Source: Roseivivax lentus
GTDB lineage: Bacteria; Pseudomonadota; Alphaproteobacteria; Rhodobacterales; Rhodobacteraceae
Length of the DNA: 42,525 nucleotides
NCBI RefSeq assembly: GCF_900156805.1
Contig: NZ_FTOQ01000025.1
Location: 1 to 42,525, forward strand
Direction: 5' to 3'
Part shown: piece by piece, positions 1 to 7,374 of the stretch
How positions within the stretch are numbered: the stretch's first letter is position 1
Layout: the number at the start of each line of letters is the position of its first letter
Notes under the pieces: generated by a model
What the model was told of the DNA's origin: nothing
What the model saw: the letters and a program-made list of their open reading frames with translations, nothing else
Databases searched by the model: none
Translations under genes and position numbers: made by a program

Positions 1-126
1 CTCAGAGATTGGCGACGCGTGGCGACAGGCCATGAAAGCTGTCCAAAGGTCTTCAGCTCAGCCATCGCGCTGGCGGCAACCGTGATCTACTGGTTACAAA
101 CCTTGATCCAAGCCAACATTGCCTAA
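1..126 (+). pseudogene. IS5-family transposase, C-terminal end only (cut by window edge)
   Basis: Frame 1 is open from the window edge to a TAA at 124-126. The 41 residues match the usual end of IS5-family (IS427-type) DDE transposases: a WRRVATG block, then CPKVF, then AIALAATVIYWL, then a short tail. The rest of the gene lies before the window, so it cannot be judged whether the element is intact. No terminal inverted repeat could be fixed after the stop. Confidence 0.75.
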
Positions 127-744
127 GAAATACCACCTTGAGCTGTGCTGCGATATACCGACTCTCTATAATAGTGCACATATCCCTTTAACGATACGGC
201 GAAGCAATCGCCTAAACCTTACAAAGCCTAAATGCTGGAAAGATTTTGTTTCGCAGGCCAAATCAATCTAAAAAGCAATTGTTATCAATTCTTTAGCTTG
301 GAAAAGCGCATTGCTGACTTACCCGCGCTGGCCACTTTCTCAAAACTTCCACCCTCTCGAGGGCAAGAGGAATCAGTTGACGGATTGCGACCTGTAGGGT
401 CCAATATAAAACTGATTGCTGCCTTAAGGTTAACGCTGACCTTCTGTCGGCAGCGTTTCGCTATAGGGGCTCATTACGACTGATCGCGTTTGAAAGGAAA
501 TCTGTCTCAGCCTAAATCGTTCTGCATGAGTTAACGCTTTCCGATGGGTGCCGACAATGGGCGGCGTTGGCTACGTGGACAAAATTTGATCTATTCAACA
601 TTGTCATTTCGGCTTTCACGTGATGACGCACAGGCTGGCTTCAGTCCGCTTTGCACTTCCCAGTGCATTCAACTCTACAACTCGCAATGAAATTGCGTAC
701 TTCAGGTCCCCTGTTTCCTCGTTTCAAAAGTGAAGGTTTTTCTT
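127..744. other. 618-bp stretch without a recognisable gene
   Basis: This stretch separates the transposase end from the first exopolysaccharide gene. It is lower in G+C than the genes that follow. The one ORF of notable size (232-483, plus) has no recognisable motif, no good ribosome-binding site and unusual composition, so it is not called. The promoter of the 745-3231 operon probably lies in the right half, but no convincing -35/-10 pair was found. Confidence 0.5.
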
Positions 745-2142
745 ATGATCCAACCTATTATCCTTTGTGCAGGCTCAGAGACTCCGTTGTGGCCCAGTTC
801 ACGTCAGAGCTTGCCCACGCAATTTGCTCCGCTGATGAATGGCTCCTCACCCTTCCAGAACATTTTGAGGCAAATCTCCGGCGAGGGGTTTGCCGCGCCA
901 ATGGTCGTCACACATTCGGATTTTCGTTACCTTGCGCATGATCAAGCAGAAGAAGTGGGCGTTTGGGACTCAACGGTACTCGCCGAGCCTGAGTGTCACG
1001 GCACTGCCGCTTCAGTCCTTGCTGCGGCCTTAACCGTCGACAAAGACTCGGAAAGCTTGCTGCTCATTATCTCTGCAACCCACGTCGCGAACGACGTCGC
1101 AGCCTTTCGCGCCGCTCTTCTTGATGCCCAGGACGAGGTTCGTAGCGGCGAGATAGTAATATTCCCGGTCGCAAACCGAGAACAGGTGAACCACAGCGCC
1201 AAACGCAGTGTCGCGTCTGTTCCGGACTCCAGAGGTGCGGCACTTCGGGTGTTGTCCGATCCAGATGAAGAGAGCTTCGAGCAAACAAGCGCCGCAGATG
1301 CCTCTGCGAGCATCGTGATGATGCGGCATTCTGATCTGATAACTGCATTCGACAATACTGCGCCGGAGCTAGTGGAAGTCTGCCGACGGGCAGTCAGTGA
1401 GGGCACCGCGGAACCGGGTGCCTTCCTATGCGACGCTGCCGCCTACTCCCAAGCAAAGAAGCTCGATTTCGTAGAGGATATTATTGGGAAAGACACGCAC
1501 CGTCCGCGGATCGCTCACAAGACCCGATGTCTCGATCTCGACGGCTGGGACGCCCTTTGGTCGTTCAGCGCGCGCGACGCCGACGGGGTAGCGACGTCGG
1601 GGGACGTTTTGGCGGTGAAATGCCGCGATACGCTGCTACGCAGCGATGACGGGGCCATCCAGGTCCTCGGCCTCGGACTGACCAACGTGGTTGCGGTCGC
1701 GATGCGCGATGCGGTGCTTTTTGCGGACCGTAGCAAACTGGACGAATTGCCCGAGGCGCTCGCCCAGCTTCAGAGGCAAAGCAAGACGCAGGCCACAGAA
1801 TACCCTCGCTACCACAGACCCTGGGGCTGGTATGAGTCCCTGATCGTCGGCGGTCGCTTTCAGGTCAAACGGATCATGGTCAAACCTGGCGGTGTGCTGT
1901 CTCTACAGTCTCACGTCCACCGTTCCGAGCATTGGATCGTCGTGGGCGGTACGGCCGAAGTGACAATTGGCGAAGAGGTCTCGCTCGTCTCGGAAAACGG
2001 CTCGGTCTACATCCCGGTTGGCACCGTTCACCGCATGGCCAACCCGGGAAAGGTGCCGATGTATCTCATCGAGGTCCAGACCGGCACATATCTCGGTGAA
2101 GACGATATCCGCCGCTACGAAGACATTTATTCCCGGTGCTGA
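745..2142 (+). CDS. ManC/AlgA-like protein: intact mannose-6-phosphate isomerase cupin, degenerate guanylyltransferase domain
   Basis: A 465-residue protein with the length and order of bifunctional mannose-1-phosphate guanylyltransferase/mannose-6-phosphate isomerase (ManC, AlgA, XanB). ATG 745 is chosen over GTG 730 because it starts right at the family N-terminus (MIQPIILC) and has GAAGG upstream. The C-terminal cupin (about 355-465) is well conserved: RPWGWYESL, FQVKRIMVKPGG, the metal-site region SHVHRSEHWIVV, YIPVGTVHR and GTYLGEDDIRRYEDIYSR. The N-terminal domain is not. The nucleotide signature GGxGTRLWPLSR reads AGSETPLWPSSR, the usual ADH reads ATH, the GRNTAPA block reads CHGTAAS, and the ETGYGYI and FVEKP blocks cannot be found. 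Guanylyltransferase activity is therefore doubtful, while isomerase activity remains plausible. It heads the 745-3231 operon. Confidence 0.8.
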   Translation: MIQPIILCAGSETPLWPSSRQSLPTQFAPLMNGSSPFQNILRQISGEGFAAPMVVTHSDFRYLAHDQAEEVGVWDSTVLAEPECHGTAASVLAAALTVDKDSESLLLIISATHVANDVAAFRAALLDAQDEVRSGEIVIFPVANREQVNHSAKRSVASVPDSRGAALRVLSDPDEESFEQTSAADASASIVMMRHSDLITAFDNTAPELVEVCRRAVSEGTAEPGAFLCDAAAYSQAKKLDFVEDIIGKDTHRPRIAHKTRCLDLDGWDALWSFSARDADGVATSGDVLAVKCRDTLLRSDDGAIQVLGLGLTNVVAVAMRDAVLFADRSKLDELPEALAQLQRQSKTQATEYPRYHRPWGWYESLIVGGRFQVKRIMVKPGGVLSLQSHVHRSEHWIVVGGTAEVTIGEEVSLVSENGSVYIPVGTVHRMANPGKVPMYLIEVQTGTYLGEDDIRRYEDIYSRC

Positions 2143-2191
2143 AAATTGCCTGTGCGCGAGCGCCTTTCTCGGCTGGCTTGGAGGAGCACAT

Positions 2192-2662
2192 ATGAAGAGG
2201 ACAGAGAACGTTCGACACACCCGGGTCCTTGCCATCGCATCGGCCGGCGGGCACTGGCAGCAACTCATGGTGCTGCGGTCGGCGTTCGAAGATTGCGACG
2301 TGCTTTTTGCCACGACTCTTGCCGGGCTTTCGGAAGAATTCGACGCAGCGCCGGCAGTGGTCATCCCCGATATTAGCCGCGACAGCCTAATCAAGCTTCC
2401 CTGGGCCGTTGTCAGCATAAGCTACCGCCTGCTGAAATTCCGGCCTGACATTGTCATCTCGACCGGGGCTCTGCCCGGTCTGCTTGCCTTGGTGCTGGCC
2501 AAAGGACTGGGCAAGCGGACGGTGTGGATCGATTCCCTTGCCAATGCTGAAACGATCTCCATGTCGGGCAAGCTCGCTCGTCGGTTCTCGGACCTTTGGG
2601 TGACGCAATGGCCTGACCTCGCACAGCGGGAAGATGCAAAGTATTTTGGGGCTGTCCTATGA
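2192..2662 (+). CDS. PssD/Alg14-like glycosyltransferase subunit
   Basis: A 156-residue protein similar to the Alg14/PssD/EpsF half of split GT28-type glycosyltransferases. In that family this membrane-anchored half recruits the catalytic Alg13-like partner to lipid-linked acceptors at the inner membrane. Visible features are the N-terminal SAGGHWQQL loop (about 15-23), the FATTL segment, PDIVISTGALPGL (about 90-102) and the KRTVWIDSLAN region. ATG 2192 is supported by GAGGAG at 2181-2186, and earlier in-frame starts would run back into the previous gene. Its stop overlaps the next start as ATGA at 2659-2662, so the two halves are probably translationally coupled. The sugar and acceptor are unknown. 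Confidence 0.8.
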   Translation: MKRTENVRHTRVLAIASAGGHWQQLMVLRSAFEDCDVLFATTLAGLSEEFDAAPAVVIPDISRDSLIKLPWAVVSISYRLLKFRPDIVISTGALPGLLALVLAKGLGKRTVWIDSLANAETISMSGKLARRFSDLWVTQWPDLAQREDAKYFGAVL

Positions 2663-3231
2663 TTTTTCTGACCATCGGCACCCAGTTACCGTTTCCCAGA
2701 CTGACAGAAGCGATGGACCATTTCGCCTCGGTCAACGACGAGCAAGTCGTGGCGCAGATCGGGGAGGAAAAGGCCTCACGCCCGCATCTAGACGTGCGCT
2801 CGATGATACCTCCGAATGAATTTGGTGAAATGTTTCAGCGTGCGCGAGTCATAGTAGCCCATGCTGGGATCGGGACGGTTCTTTCAGCCTGCCGTTACCG
2901 GCGCCCCCTGATCCTGGTACCACGACGGCATGATCTGGGCGAGCATCGCAACGACCATCAGGTCGCAACCGCTCATTCCTTCGAGGGCACACCAGGTCTT
3001 TATGTGGCATGGGATGTCTCTGAACTGCCCAGGCTCCTCACCTCAACCGAACTTGTTGCCCCGCAATTGTCACAAGGTCGGCGCCATGCCTCTTTGGTAA
3101 GGGCGCTGGCCGACTTCATCAGTTTAAAAGGGCCCGAGGGTTCGGCGGCTCCGACTAGCTTCGGGCGCGTATCTCAACCGCAAACGCAGTCTCAAGGCGA
3201 CCAAGAGAAACGTCTCTGGATCCCGAAGTAA
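2659..3231 (+). CDS. PssE/Alg13-like glycosyltransferase catalytic subunit (GT28 C-terminal domain)
   Basis: A 190-residue protein beginning MIFLTIGTQLPFPRL, the usual start of Alg13/PssE proteins. The donor-nucleotide half of a GT28 fold is visible: MIPPNEFGEMF, then the HAGIGTVLSA loop (about 73-82), then RPLILVPRRHDLGEHRNDHQ (about 88-107). It partners the Alg14-like protein immediately upstream, with a 4-bp overlap. The last 25 or so residues are a polar tail not typical of the family. The 3' end overlaps the end of the convergent beta-barrel gene by 40 bp. Confidence 0.8.
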   Translation: MIFLTIGTQLPFPRLTEAMDHFASVNDEQVVAQIGEEKASRPHLDVRSMIPPNEFGEMFQRARVIVAHAGIGTVLSACRYRRPLILVPRRHDLGEHRNDHQVATAHSFEGTPGLYVAWDVSELPRLLTSTELVAPQLSQGRRHASLVRALADFISLKGPEGSAAPTSFGRVSQPQTQSQGDQEKRLWIPK

Positions 3232-4565
3232 AGTGACGTCTCGCTTTGATCGCTATCGGACTCTACTCGAGTGCGGGAATGCGACAGGCTTGTCAGCAGA
3301 TGGATGCCACGCGTTACCTCGCGGCTGTAGCCGAGCGTGAAATCCAAGCTTGTTACGCCTTCATCTTCGCTGACAAGTGGTTCGGTAACGCGATAGCCCA
3401 GACCGACTTCAACGGCATCACGCTCTGTCAAGGCATTTCGATAATTGACGTCGATGCGATTCTGGAGCGCCTCTTCGCCGAAGGCATCAGCTCGGATTTC
3501 CCGAAACAGCCCGGCACCAAACCCGGAGCTTTGGTTCTCGACATCGTAGCCAAAAGCGAGTGTCGCATGGACGAGGCCATCTCCACCTCGGGAGGCACCC
3601 ACCGACCAACTGAATGCGCCTCGCGGGTTTTCGTGCGACCGTCCCGCTTCCGCAGTGAACCGGGTTCCGCCCCCGGTGATCCGGCTATCCACATCAAAAC
3701 GCAATTCGCCGTTCGACCGATCCCAGACCGCCGCAGCAGTGAAGGTCGGACCGCTGTCGGTCTTGGTCGATTGGCCAGCGGAGCTGCTTTCAATCTCGGT
3801 ATAATCCAGATTGACGTCTAACCGCGCCAATTGAGACAGCAAAAGGGTGGTGCCGATGCCGACAGACTGTTCGATCCTGTCATCACCAGCATCTGTTGAT
3901 CGCAGGTCACTCTGACGCAATGAGACTCGCGCCTCAATGCGCTGATCAACAGTGAAGCGCAACTGCGCCTCAGTATCGAAGACGTCGTAGTCGGTCAGTG
4001 ATACGTTATCCACTCCAGTGTATCGCACTTGTTGAAGACCAACCCCGAGCTCGGCTCCAACCGGCGAACGGGTCGCAAGTGTCAGCCGCGTCGAGACGCG
4101 GGTGTCTGAACGGAAGCCGCTGTCGGCAATAAGCTCTGCCTGGCGAGGCGCGTCGCTGTCTTCCTCGATCTCTTGAGCGGTGAAGGAATCGATCTCATTC
4201 CGGCTATAAGATGCGGTTACACCAAGTGACGCGTTGGCACTTGTTCGCGCGTACTCCGCCTGGAGCGTTGGCGAAACCAAGCCCAATGAAGAATCGGAGT
4301 CTGGATATTCTAGCTCGGTCGCAACTGAAAACCGAAATTCCTGCGTCCGGGTCACAGTACTCAAGTCAAAACTTAGGTCGCTGCGAGCGCGAAGATCATT
4401 GTTCTCGGCCAGAATGCCAAAGGACAGCTGGGCTCGTGCCAGCATACCGCCTGTGTTTTCTTGAGCAATGGCACCGCTGAAAATGCCCTGCGCCATAAGG
4501 CAGCCGACACTCGCCGCTGTCGTCCACGGCCAATTGCTGCAAGGCATGTTTGGCGTCCTACTCAA
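3192..4565 (-). CDS. Outer-membrane beta-barrel protein of the exopolysaccharide locus
   Basis: A 457-residue protein with an N-terminal signal sequence (hydrophobic stretch, likely cleavage after GAIA around residue 35). A long series of alternating polar/hydrophobic strands of beta-barrel type follows, for example FRFSVATELEYPD, ASLGVTASYSRN, VEVGLGYRVTEP and HLLTSLSHSRT. It ends in YFGIQRRFSWSP, close to the aromatic-terminated last strand of outer-membrane proteins. It lies directly downstream of the polysaccharide export gene with an 8-bp overlap. That position suggests a role in secretion of the polymer across the outer membrane, as for EpsL/BBP2-like proteins of exosortase loci. The assignment rests on architecture and context. 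Confidence 0.65.
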   Translation of the reverse strand: MSRTPNMPCSNWPWTTAASVGCLMAQGIFSGAIAQENTGGMLARAQLSFGILAENNDLRARSDLSFDLSTVTRTQEFRFSVATELEYPDSDSSLGLVSPTLQAEYARTSANASLGVTASYSRNEIDSFTAQEIEEDSDAPRQAELIADSGFRSDTRVSTRLTLATRSPVGAELGVGLQQVRYTGVDNVSLTDYDVFDTEAQLRFTVDQRIEARVSLRQSDLRSTDAGDDRIEQSVGIGTTLLLSQLARLDVNLDYTEIESSSAGQSTKTDSGPTFTAAAVWDRSNGELRFDVDSRITGGGTRFTAEAGRSHENPRGAFSWSVGASRGGDGLVHATLAFGYDVENQSSGFGAGLFREIRADAFGEEALQNRIDVNYRNALTERDAVEVGLGYRVTEPLVSEDEGVTSLDFTLGYSREVTRGIHLLTSLSHSRTRVESDSDQSETSLYFGIQRRFSWSP

Positions 4566-5181
4566 ACAGTCGGCGTTCGGGAACCAGAATTACATCGCCA
4601 TCCAGAAGTCGGATATCTCGGCTCAAAGCAGCGCCTCGCGAAAGGGCATGAAAATTCACCGTATAGACTTTTTGCTGACCGGTAGACGCGTCGGTCCGCC
4701 GGAGCTGCACGCGCTTGGTCGCAGCAAAAGGCGTAAGCCCCCCGGCCTGCGCAAGAGCTTGCAAAAAAGTCGTGCCTGGCACCATCTCGATCCGACCGCC
4801 CGTTTTGACTTCGCCCAATAAGAAGACGGCGATCACGGGCTCTTCGCGGGGTTCCACAGTTACGGGCGGCAAGGGTCGGGGTGGTGCCGGCTGAACGCCT
4901 ACGTAGACGTTCGGGGGTGAGGCAAAGTTGTCCTCGATTGCGACGGCGATCGCGGCGGTCACTTGTTCGACCGTGCGGCCCGCCGCCATGATCGAACCCG
5001 CTGTCGGAAAACTGAAGCGACCATCCGGCAGCACGACCACGTTGCGGTTTAACGACGGGTCCTCGATAACCTCGACCTGAAGCGTGTCGCCCGGGCTGAT
5101 GCGATAGGCAGATTGAGCAGAAGCCAAACCCGCGAAGGTCAAGATTACGAAAACCAAAGTTGCTTTGTAGAGTGCCTGCAT
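4558..5181 (-). CDS. Polysaccharide export protein (Wza/OPX family)
   Basis: A 207-residue protein with a signal peptide (residues 1-22, ending LASAQS) and a Poly_export domain starting at YRISPGDTLQVEVIEDPSL. It includes VLPDGRFSFPTAGSI and the RTVEQVTAAI helix. An SLBB-like part carries VFLLGEVKTGG, the AGGLTPFAA element and DGDVILVPER at the C-terminus. Family members form or help form the periplasmic/outer-membrane exit channel for capsule or exopolysaccharide. ATG 5181 is chosen because the signal peptide begins there and AAAGGTG lies upstream; an earlier start (5229) would add a charged extension before the signal. No lipobox cysteine is visible, unlike Wza. It is the middle gene of the 6013-3192 unit. 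Confidence 0.85.
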   Translation of the reverse strand: MQALYKATLVFVILTFAGLASAQSAYRISPGDTLQVEVIEDPSLNRNVVVLPDGRFSFPTAGSIMAAGRTVEQVTAAIAVAIEDNFASPPNVYVGVQPAPPRPLPPVTVEPREEPVIAVFLLGEVKTGGRIEMVPGTTFLQALAQAGGLTPFAATKRVQLRRTDASTGQQKVYTVNFHALSRGAALSRDIRLLDGDVILVPERRLFE

Positions 5182-5326
5182 GAGGACACCTTTCTGTTGA
5201 TCGGAGGTGACCGCAACAAAGGTTTCCACATCAGGCGACCGACCGCTCGCAAAACATCACGCCAAGCAGATTTCTTTTGTACTCTATGGCAGTAAGGTCA
5301 CGCGGCCTTGGCAGGTCGCACCCGTG

Positions 5327-6013
5327 TTAAACACCGGTGCAACGAAAAACCACACCAATTGTCGCAACGAGGATCCGCAGGTCGGTCATCAGCGACACTT
5401 CCCTGTCATAGGCGTCGTCGAATTTGGCGCGTTCAGCGAAATCGGAGGTATGGCGATCGGAGATCTGCCACAACCCGGTAATTCCAGGCCGCTGCCGATA
5501 GTAGCGTTTTCCCGGATAGAGTTCGGCCTGGCATTCCATCATCGGGCGCGGACCAACCAAGGACATCGTCCCATTCAGGACATTCCAGACCTGCGGCAGT
5601 TCATCAATCGACGTGCGGCGGATAAAGGAACCCACACGGGTTAGTCGGTGATCGTTCTGCAATTTCTGTTTGGTACGCCACTCGCGTGCAGCGTCCGGGT
5701 TGGCCTTCAAGTGCTCTTCAAGCCTTGCATCCGCGTCGGGAATCATGCTTCGCAGTTTCCACATCCGAAATTTTCGGCCGTTTCGCCCTAAGCGGGTCTG
5801 GGAATAGAAAGGATTACTTCCATCCATCGCGATCAGTGCCGCAAAAAATAGGATAACTATGAGCGCCGTTGGGGCGACGAAGCACACCAATACTACATCT
5901 AGACCTCTCTTAATAAATCTGCTATAAAATCCATCAACCTTGACGATATCTGTGGTTGTCTCGTATGAAAAAGCGCCATGCGTCTGCGCGGCGTTGTCGA
6001 AAATAACCTTCAT
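5327..6013 (-). CDS. Undecaprenyl-phosphate sugar-1-phosphate transferase (WbaP/ExoY-type priming enzyme)
   Basis: A 228-residue bacterial sugar transferase that should start the repeat unit by moving a sugar-phosphate onto undecaprenyl phosphate at the inner membrane. One membrane segment lies at about 39-63. The catalytic region follows: [24 protein letters not shown] (about 85-90), [21 protein letters not shown] and [13 protein letters not shown]. The length is that of the short ExoY-like forms, without the extra N-terminal membrane domain of full WbaP. ATG 6013 is preferred to 6037 because AGGGTGG lies about six bases upstream. It is the first gene of a minus-strand unit with the export protein and beta-barrel. 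The specific sugar cannot be read from the sequence. Confidence 0.88.
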   Translation of the reverse strand: MKVIFDNAAQTHGAFSYETTTDIVKVDGFYSRFIKRGLDVVLVCFVAPTALIVILFFAALIAMDGSNPFYSQTRLGRNGRKFRMWKLRSMIPDADARLEEHLKANPDAAREWRTKQKLQNDHRLTRVGSFIRRTSIDELPQVWNVLNGTMSLVGPRPMMECQAELYPGKRYYRQRPGITGLWQISDRHTSDFAERAKFDDAYDREVSLMTDLRILVATIGVVFRCTGV

Positions 6014-6184
6014 AGTAATCCACCCTAGTACGAACAAAAAATGTCACAATTAAGACTTATTTCATGACAAGCTTTCTAAGTTTTCAATGATTCTTTCTTA
6101 AGATTCTATCGTGCATCCCGATACTGCGTGTGTCGGTGCCTAGAAGCTGTTCCAGAAAGCTGAATGGCGGCTCGGCAGTGTTCA

Positions 6185-6298
6185 AAAAATGGACTCGCAG
6201 GACGTGTCGATCGTGACCCGAGCTGGTATCAGCTGCGCAACCTGGTCGAACGATGTTTTGAGAAGCTGAAGAACGCTCCCGTGATCCTCCTTCACTGA
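6185..6298 (+). pseudogene. IS5-family transposase fragment
   Basis: One frame reads GRVDRDPSWYQLRNLVERCF and then EKLKNA before leaving the family pattern and reaching TGA at 6296-6298. The RNLVERCFEKLK stretch is the conserved RxLVExFFxKLK segment near the C-terminus of IS5-family DDE transposases. Only about 35 codons survive. The break coincides with the putative end of the IS3-like remnant that follows, so this older element may have been interrupted by it. Confidence 0.65.
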
Positions 6299-6610
6299 AG
6301 TGGTCCGCGTAAAATCTGGGAAAACGTAGCATCAGAACTGCTACGAAGCTGCGGCAAGGTGAGTTGCTTGTCGGGCAAGTTAAGGCGCGCGTGGATGCGA
6401 TCCGAGAGGTTCTGGTCGAATGACGGATCATGTGTTCGGCTGCGACCGGATTATCGAAACATATCTGGTGCTATGACTTCGTGCGGTGTCGGATTGAGGA
6501 CTCAATGGTCTTCCGGACACGCCACATCCCGGACGAGCACAGCCGGGAGAGCTTGACGATCAGGGTGAAGCGCAAACTGAAATCAAAGGATTTCGCCGAG
6601 AAGCTCTTGA
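6296..6610 (+). mobile_element. Degenerate IS3-family element (terminus, OrfA and OrfB remnants)
   Basis: It begins with TGAAGTGGTCC at 6296-6306, the same 11 bases found at the start of the IS3-family element at 42401. A short OrfA-like piece follows at about 6342-6415 (KLRQGELLVGQVKARV), resembling the OrfA opening at the other copy. An OrfB-like piece at about 6460-6600 reads HIWCYDFV, then FRTRHIPDEHSRESLTIRV, then KRKLKS, which matches the catalytic-domain entry of IS3/IS407-type transposases. Frames are broken, most of both genes is missing, and no right end was found. The element is dead. Confidence 0.65.
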
Positions 6611-6914
6611 CCACTACCGACAGCCGCGCCGCGCCACTAGAAAGCTCCGCGCATGTTTCGGCTGCTCCATCCGCGCCAAACGCCGGAACCATCTGCATGG
6701 CTCCGGTTCGGGCGCGGTCAAAGTCCAGTGGCATGTCAGGCACGCTCAAGCACTGACGGCGCGTCGCAACCCGCTTTGACATGTGTCCAAAATTCGTTCT
6801 GTCCGCGTTCGCACGCAACGCAATCGTCATGTTTTGGTTATGACACAAGAACGGGTCCAGAGCCTCGGTAAGGCGGGGCACCCTCCTTCTGCATGGGTTT
6901 GCGAGTCCTGTCTC

Positions 6915-7316
6915 TCAAGCAAACGCCAGACAGCATCGAGGCAATGACTTGCGCTGCTCGGGTTTCCAATGGATGTCTTCGATTGGATTTGGACGAATCA
7001 ACGGGCCGGGAAGCAGCCGTCTAACACCGAAAAGACGATTCATCATGCAGTCTGTACACTCCTGCGAGTATAAAATCATCGAGCGATGTGTGACAGCGTC
7101 CCGTGCGAAACTGAGACCGGTGATCAACCCAAGCGCATAATCTTCTGGCACTAAGTATTGATCCGTACGAAAAATTTTCAGCGATATCGAATTGTTTTGG
7201 AACATGCTCACACGCTGAAGTTGAATTTTTGTATGTTTTGGCGCCCACGTCGAAGCACGGAAGGGTAGCATACACCGCCAGTTTCCGGTTTGATTTCTTG
7301 GTGATTCAATATGCAA
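6915..7316 (-). CDS. Hypothetical protein, doubtful
   Basis: A 133-codon open frame between the insertion-sequence remnants and the giant repeat gene. The central part (LGLITGLSFARDAVTHRSMI) loosely resembles a helical motif in small hypothetical proteins, and the protein is rich in Cys, Met and Arg. No ribosome-binding site or domain decides the case. It might be a real short gene, part of a decayed mobile element, or chance. Confidence 0.25.
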   Translation of the reverse strand: MHIESPRNQTGNWRCMLPFRASTWAPKHTKIQLQRVSMFQNNSISLKIFRTDQYLVPEDYALGLITGLSFARDAVTHRSMILYSQECTDCMMNRLFGVRRLLPGPLIRPNPIEDIHWKPEQRKSLPRCCLAFA

Positions 7317-7374
7317 CGCGTAAAATGTTCTCTGGCGTAAGTTGTTTTTATATTTTCTGTGAAGGTTTGCTTTG

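Noticed and set aside
232-483. 83-codon open frame in the left intergenic region
   Set aside because: No ribosome-binding site, no motif, atypical composition.
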